Below, one piece after another: positions 12,320-15,750 of a stretch of 15,750 nucleotides of DNA (the stretch's first letter is position 1; each line of letters opens with the position of its first letter). Origin of the DNA: JBCDBH01 sp039184055 (GTDB lineage: Bacteria; Acidobacteriota; Thermoanaerobaculia; Multivoradales; J023). The notes beneath the pieces were generated by a model. The model was not told the origin of the DNA. It worked only from the letters and a program-made list of their open reading frames with translations, and ran no database searches. The stretch is taken from the NCBI GenBank assembly GCA_039184055.1, contig JBCDBH010000113.1, positions 1 through 15,750 on the forward strand, read 5' to 3'. Position numbers and translations under genes: made by a program.

Positions 12320-13015
12320 GGGCACGATGCCGTGTGAGGCGAGCTTGTGCGCGGTTCGGGTGGTTTCAGGGAGCCGCCAGCGTGGTGTGCATGCCAGGGT
12401 GAGCGCGACCGCGGTGGGCAAGCTGACCCGATGCCCGATCGACACGTAGACGGGTTTGACCCGATTTCGGGTCCGCAACACCACGCCGATGTGCTCGTCG
12501 TCATCGATCAAAGCCGTGGTCTCGCCACGTTCCTCGCCCACCTCGTCGTGATGGCCGATGAAACGACTCTTCGCCACCCCGATGGTGGCCAAGCCGGTCG
12601 CCAGACCGAGATGACAGGCCAGGCCCATTCGGCGCGGGTGGGCGTAGCCGTGACCGTCACACAGAACCAAGTCGGGGAGCCGTTCGAGCTCGGCAAAGGC
12701 CTCGAGCGCGGCGGGAAGCTCACGAAACGACAGCAGACCGGGCACATAGGGAAAGGTCGTCGGACGACGGATCAGCACGTGCTCGAGCACGGTCAAATCC
12801 GCGAAGCGCAATACCACGACCGCCGCGCGGGTAACGGTGTTGCCGTCTTCGAAGCCGATATCGAGACCGGCGACGCGCTCGATCGGCTCGGGCAAGCGAT
12901 CGACGAGCTCGACTCGGGAGCGGAGCTCGCTCTGCAGATCCCTGGCTTCTTTGGGGGTGAGATCCCACCGATGGTCGATGCCACCCGGGAAGCGTGATGA
13001 CGCGCTCGGACTCAT
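12299..13015 (-). CDS. nfi: Endonuclease V (deoxyinosine 3' endonuclease)
   Basis: 238 residues, usual length. Endonuclease V nicks DNA one base 3' of deoxyinosine in repair of deaminated adenine (and related lesions); cytoplasmic and Mg-dependent. Family blocks: AGLDIGF with Asp52, PYVPGLLSFRE (89-99) with the mismatch-wedge PYVPG and Glu99, LVLCDGHGYAHPRRMGLACHLG (117-136) with Asp120, GVAKSRF with Lys149, and KPVYVSIGHRVSL (187-199). The acidic triad Asp/Glu/Asp is complete. The ATG at 13015 overlaps the stop of the upstream permease gene as ATGA, which supports this start although no Shine-Dalgarno is seen; the frame is open much further upstream, inside the permease gene in another frame. 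The final codons, for GVSGHS, contain one of the activator palindromes of the neighbouring efflux operon. Confidence 0.95.
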   Translation of the reverse strand: MSPSASSRFPGGIDHRWDLTPKEARDLQSELRSRVELVDRLPEPIERVAGLDIGFEDGNTVTRAAVVVLRFADLTVLEHVLIRRPTTFPYVPGLLSFRELPAALEAFAELERLPDLVLCDGHGYAHPRRMGLACHLGLATGLATIGVAKSRFIGHHDEVGEERGETTALIDDDEHIGVVLRTRNRVKPVYVSIGHRVSLPTAVALTLACTPRWRLPETTRTAHKLASHGIVPGVSGHS

Positions 13016-13893
13016 GTCGATCGATGCGGCAGGGATCGATCGTTGCGGATCAACACGATGAGCCCAAGGTATACCAGCGCCAATGCGACCCCATCGTGCC
13101 AGCGGAGGCTTTCTCCGAGCAGTGCGAGAGCCACGAGCATGCCGCTGAACGGGGGAATGGTGAGACAAAGCGGAGGGATGTGGCCACGCGAACGATCGAC
13201 ACCGCGGTGCCACAGCACGGAGCCGATCGCCAAGACACCCGGACCCCACCACACCAGGGCCGACCACTGGGGCAAATCCGGGCTGGCCAGGCCGCGATCG
13301 ATCAATTGGAAGACACCCAACGGGAGAAGCAGCACCGCGCCGACGAAGGCGGCGATGCAGGCCAGGGAGATGCGATCGATGATGGGTTGTGCGCGATCCG
13401 CGATCAGGGTGTAGATCGTCGCCGAGATCGCCGCGCCGATCATCAATGCCACGCCGACGGCATCGCCACGGATCGCTACCACCAGGACCGCCAGGCCAGC
13501 GAGCGCGGCGGCGAGGAGAGCAGCCTGTCGAGGTCGTCGACGGGCGACCAGGGCCATGGCGATCGACGAGACGATCGGGGTCGTCCCCATCACGATGACG
13601 CCTTCGATCGCCGACAGCCTGAGTAGGGCGTAGAGCGTGAAAACGCTAAACCCCACCATGCCCACCAGCGCGGCCAGCGACAGGCCGAGCCAGTTTCGGC
13701 GGGTGAGCGTCTCGACGCGTGGTAGCTCTATGGCGGCGAAGGGGAGAAGCGCCAGCACCGCGAACACCAGACGAATACCCGAACCGACATAGACCGGGAA
13801 ATACGCCGAGACGATCTTGGCCATCGGCACGCCCGTGCCGAAAACCGCCATACCTGCGGCGAGCCACCACCAGGTGCGTCGTGTGCCCGTCAT
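13012..13893 (-). CDS. EamA/DMT-superfamily inner-membrane transporter
   Basis: 293 residues with about ten hydrophobic helices arranged as two EamA repeats (about 8-135 and 148-282). The first begins WWWLAAGMAVFGTGVPMAKIV and carries the family's TTPIVSSIAMALV-type segment near 103-115; the second has the matching LCLTIPPFSGMLVALALLGESL block near 240-262. Members export small metabolites or amino acids or exchange drug-like solutes; nothing specifies the substrate. It is the first gene of a two-gene unit with endonuclease V (ATGA overlap), a pairing with no obvious functional link. No clear Shine-Dalgarno; a TAGGCT box ends 6 nt before the ATG. Confidence 0.92.
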   Translation of the reverse strand: MTGTRRTWWWLAAGMAVFGTGVPMAKIVSAYFPVYVGSGIRLVFAVLALLPFAAIELPRVETLTRRNWLGLSLAALVGMVGFSVFTLYALLRLSAIEGVIVMGTTPIVSSIAMALVARRRPRQAALLAAALAGLAVLVVAIRGDAVGVALMIGAAISATIYTLIADRAQPIIDRISLACIAAFVGAVLLLPLGVFQLIDRGLASPDLPQWSALVWWGPGVLAIGSVLWHRGVDRSRGHIPPLCLTIPPFSGMLVALALLGESLRWHDGVALALVYLGLIVLIRNDRSLPHRST

Positions 13894-13899
13894 GGCGCA

Positions 13900-13905
13900 A
13901 GCCTA
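13900..13905 (-). promoter_or_regulatory. -10 box suggesting leaderless transcription of the EamA gene
   Basis: TAGGCT on the minus strand ends 6 nt before the ATG at 13893. The distance places the transcript start at the start codon. The -35 area is GC-rich without a recognisable hexamer. Confidence 0.4.
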
Positions 13906-13940
13906 CACCTGTGGGTGGGGCGTCGGTGCGGGTACATCCG

Positions 13941-13946
13941 TATGCT
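13941..13946 (+). promoter_or_regulatory. -10 box suggesting leaderless transcription of the CBS gene
   Basis: TATGCT ends 6 nt before the ATG at 13953, with no Shine-Dalgarno in between. It is identical in sequence to the -10 of the strong promoter at 15700-15705. It is arranged back to back with the EamA box, so the 59-bp gap would hold two divergent leaderless promoters. Confidence 0.5.
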
Positions 13947-13952
13947 CTTCTC

Positions 13953-14372
13953 ATGAATGTGAAGATCGCAGACCTGATGACCACCGAGGTTTTGACCGTC
14001 GAGCCCCATCACACCATCGATCGTGTGCGCCGCATCCTTCAGAACAACCGTATTCACGCTCTTCCGGTCGCCACAAGCGACGGCGAGGTAGCCGGCATTC
14101 TGTCGACCAAGGATCTCGCCGCGGATCTCAATGGCGCCACCCCGGTGAGCGAAATCATGATCGAGGATGTCTACACCATCCCGCAATACAACGATGTTCA
14201 TCACGCCGCGCGGCTGATGATCAACCACAAAGTCAGCCACGTCGTGGTGACACACGAGAAGAAGATCGTCGGTATTCTGAGCGCCTTTGATCTTCTTCAG
14301 CTGGTGGCCGATCGCCGCTTTGTCGCCAAGCAGGGGCCGACACCGAAGAAACAGAGGTCACCCCGGCAGTGA
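13953..14372 (+). CDS. Two-CBS-domain protein
   Basis: 139 residues made almost wholly of two CBS motifs (about 8-62 and 68-123), which fold together into a Bateman module. First motif: VKIADLMTTEVLTVEPHHTI followed by RIHALPVATSDGEVAGILSTKDL. Second: VSEIMIEDVYTIPQYNDVHHAARLMINHKVSHVVVTHEKKIVGILSAFDL. A basic tail (PTPKKQRSPRQ) ends it. Stand-alone Bateman proteins bind adenine nucleotides or similar ligands and signal energy state to partners; the partner is not evident here. The ATG at 13953 begins directly before the first motif; the longer open frame upstream crosses the divergent permease gene and is not used. It converges with the propeller gene, leaving a 10-bp gap. Confidence 0.92.
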   Translation: MNVKIADLMTTEVLTVEPHHTIDRVRRILQNNRIHALPVATSDGEVAGILSTKDLAADLNGATPVSEIMIEDVYTIPQYNDVHHAARLMINHKVSHVVVTHEKKIVGILSAFDLLQLVADRRFVAKQGPTPKKQRSPRQ

Positions 14373-14382
14373 CGAGGTAGGG

Positions 14383-15615
14383 CTACTCGCGCGTGCTTTG
14401 GTTGGCGTACCAGCGGATGAAACCGTTGAAATCGACCGTGAGCGAGGTGTCGATCACGTCGAGATCGCCATCGCCGTCGAGGTCGCACGTCGTGATGTTG
14501 CTCGGGAAGAGACTCTGGCTGACGATGATTCGAGTCGTCCAGTCGCCGTTGCTCAGATTCTCGTGCAGGGCGAGTCGATCGTCGTAGATCGATGAAGACA
14601 AGACGTCGATGTCGCCGTCGTTGTCGATATCGGCGGTGGTGATCCGGCGACGTGGGTAGGGCCCGAAACCACGTGAATGGGTGTCTTTTGTTCCGTCTTC
14701 GATCGTCGAGGTTTGCCACTTCGAGCCGCTACGGTCGAGGTTCTCGTGCCAGACGAGCTCGCCGGAGGTGCCAGCGATCGAAACGGTATCCATGTCGCCG
14801 TCGTTGTCGATGTCGGCAATGGCGACATCCGTTTCCTCACTGGGCGATCGGTGGATTTCGCTCGGTTGCCACGTCGTCACGAGCCCGGGTATGTTCTCGA
14901 CCCATGCGACCCGTGTATTGCGTCGGGTTCCAGCCACGACATCGAGGTCTTGATCGCCGTCGAGATCGCCGAGCACGACGGTCTGCGTGGACTCGTATTG
15001 CTGACTGACGACGCGTCGTGGCCAAGTCGTGCTGTCGCCACCATCGTTTTCGTACCAATAGAGTCCGTTCATCTCGGCGATGGCCAGGTCGACATCGCCG
15101 TCTCCGTCGACGTCACCCGCCGCGACTCCGGTGACGTTGAGATTGAGCCCAGGAAGGGTATGTGGTTCCCACGACGAGGTGAGCGTGCCCGGGTTCTCGA
15201 ACCAAGCGACCTCGTTGCGGTAGCTGGCCGCGACCGCGACGTCGAGATCGCCATCTCCGTCGATATCGGCGACGGCCAACGAGCTTGCACCACGGCTGTC
15301 TTCCCAGATCGGTCGCCGAATCCATGCCGAGGCGTCACCCTGACTGTTCTCATGCCAGATGATCTCGCCACCGTAGTGAGATGCTGAAACGACATCAAGA
15401 TCGCCGTCCAAATCGAAGTCGCCACAGATTGCTACGACGGCGTCGAGCTCGACCTGACTGATCGGGGGTTGTTCGACGAACGGTGCGGCCGGTGGTTGTG
15501 CCACGGCGGCGCCAGCTGTTCCGAAAATGAGAACGAAGATCCAAGTCAAGTAACGTCTTCGTTTGGTTGCGATCTGCCGGCCTTCGTGACCGCGTAGATG
15601 AAAAGAGTGACGCAT
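14383..15615 (-). CDS. Secreted VCBS/FG-GAP seven-repeat beta-propeller protein
   Basis: 410 residues. A signal peptide with a long basic leader (TKRRRYLTWIFVLIFGTAGAAVAQ) is cleaved near residue 40, so the product is exported. The rest is seven repeats of about 50 residues, each with a calcium loop of the form DxDxDGDxD starting near residues 66, 117, 168, 217, 268, 329 and 378, and each followed by a W(H/F/Y)EN-type strand (for example IIWHEN, VAWFEN, LYWYEN). Seven FG-GAP/VCBS repeats give the classic seven-bladed propeller as in integrin alpha chains and many environmental bacterial surface proteins, where they bind calcium and often ligands or polysaccharide. No catalytic or anchor domain is attached. 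AGGAG lies 8 nt ahead of the ATG at 15615. It is expressed from a strong promoter at 15700-15728. Confidence 0.93.
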   Translation of the reverse strand: MRHSFHLRGHEGRQIATKRRRYLTWIFVLIFGTAGAAVAQPPAAPFVEQPPISQVELDAVVAICGDFDLDGDLDVVSASHYGGEIIWHENSQGDASAWIRRPIWEDSRGASSLAVADIDGDGDLDVAVAASYRNEVAWFENPGTLTSSWEPHTLPGLNLNVTGVAAGDVDGDGDVDLAIAEMNGLYWYENDGGDSTTWPRRVVSQQYESTQTVVLGDLDGDQDLDVVAGTRRNTRVAWVENIPGLVTTWQPSEIHRSPSEETDVAIADIDNDGDMDTVSIAGTSGELVWHENLDRSGSKWQTSTIEDGTKDTHSRGFGPYPRRRITTADIDNDGDIDVLSSSIYDDRLALHENLSNGDWTTRIIVSQSLFPSNITTCDLDGDGDLDVIDTSLTVDFNGFIRWYANQSTRE

Positions 15616-15689
15616 CGGATGGTCTCCTGAGACGAGGTCGCTGCGTGCTACATGAGCACCGAGCGACTGCTGGGTTGCACGGCTTGAAA

Positions 15690-15730
15690 ATGCTTTTAAA
15701 GCATATTTCTTGACGCGTGACGAGTCAAGA
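15690..15730. promoter_or_regulatory. Two palindromes overlying the propeller-gene promoter
   Basis: ATGCTTT-T-AAAGCAT (15690-15704) covers the -10 and the start of transcription. TCTTGAC-N9-GTCAAGA (15708-15730) covers the spacer and -35. Both are perfect apart from the loop bases. They look like repressor operators; the first could also form a short stem at the very 5' end of the message. Confidence 0.5.
15700..15728 (-). promoter_or_regulatory. Near-consensus sigma-70 promoter of the propeller gene
   Basis: On the minus strand: TTGACT (15728-15723), exactly 17 bp, then TATGCT (15705-15700). The start would be near 15693, giving a leader of about 78 nt that ends with AGGAG. Confidence 0.75.
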
Positions 15731-15750
15731 GAGTTTTGCAGCCTCGTCGC

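Noticed and set aside
13016..13267. Extended endonuclease V starting at 13267
   Set aside because: The extra residues lie inside the EamA gene and look like a shadow translation; the ATGA overlap at 13012-13015 gives a natural coupled start.
14383..15615. Integrin-like adhesin or enzyme
   Set aside because: Only propeller repeats are present; no anchoring, catalytic or integrin-specific domain follows, so no adhesive or enzymatic role is claimed.

Overview
This 15.75 kb window is GC-rich, densely packed bacterial chromosome. It has short intergenic gaps, many start/stop overlaps, and no rRNA, tRNA, CRISPR array, transposase or phage gene that I can see. The gene types fit a Gram-negative-type, soil- or sediment-like bacterium of the Acidobacteriota/Deltaproteobacteria/Planctomycetes kind: a sigma-54 enhancer-binding regulator, a MacAB-type export system, a Spy-like periplasmic protein and a secreted VCBS/FG-GAP propeller. 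The sequence does not settle the phylum; Acidobacteriota is my tentative guess from the transporter/two-component operon type.

Region 1 (1-2835) is a divergent pair of citrate-synthase genes. The minus-strand gene is a normal-length citrate/2-methylcitrate synthase, but Glu replaces the usual catalytic Asp. The plus-strand gene is a helix-turn-helix domain fused to a citrate-synthase-like domain that keeps His/His/Asp. The 144 bp between them is full of inverted repeats. The outer end of each gene abuts, directly at its stop codon, a copy of a palindromic repeat of about 190 bp with 16-bp terminal inverted repeats; a third, diverged copy lies at 4121-4301.

Region 2 (2836-4734) holds a small Spy/CpxP-like exported protein, a 122-residue protein of unknown family behind a promoter overlapped by a 23-bp palindrome, repeat copy 3, and a HIT-family nucleotide hydrolase.

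Region 3 (4743-12319, minus strand) is the most interesting part. A six-gene operon reads: membrane-fusion protein, ABC ATPase, two MacB/FtsX-type permeases, NtrC-family response regulator, NtrY-like sensor kinase. A sigma-54 promoter that matches the consensus at every key position (TGGCACG-N4-TTGCT) lies 28 bp ahead of the first gene. A cluster of TGTCCGG/CCGGACA dyads lies about 110-165 bp upstream of the expected start of transcription, the usual place for enhancer-binding-protein sites. The simplest reading is a self-controlled export system: the kinase senses a membrane or periplasmic signal, the regulator binds the dyads, and sigma-54 RNA polymerase transcribes the whole operon including the regulator. 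The dyads run into the 3' end of the neighbouring endonuclease V gene.

Region 4 (12299-15750) has an EamA/DMT permease translationally coupled (ATGA) to endonuclease V, a divergent two-CBS-domain protein, and a convergent secreted protein with seven calcium-loop repeats. That last gene is driven by a near-consensus sigma-70 promoter at 15700-15728 overlaid by two palindromes. Three genes here (HIT, EamA, CBS) lack a good Shine-Dalgarno and carry a TANNNT box ending exactly 6 nt before the ATG, a pattern expected for leaderless transcripts.
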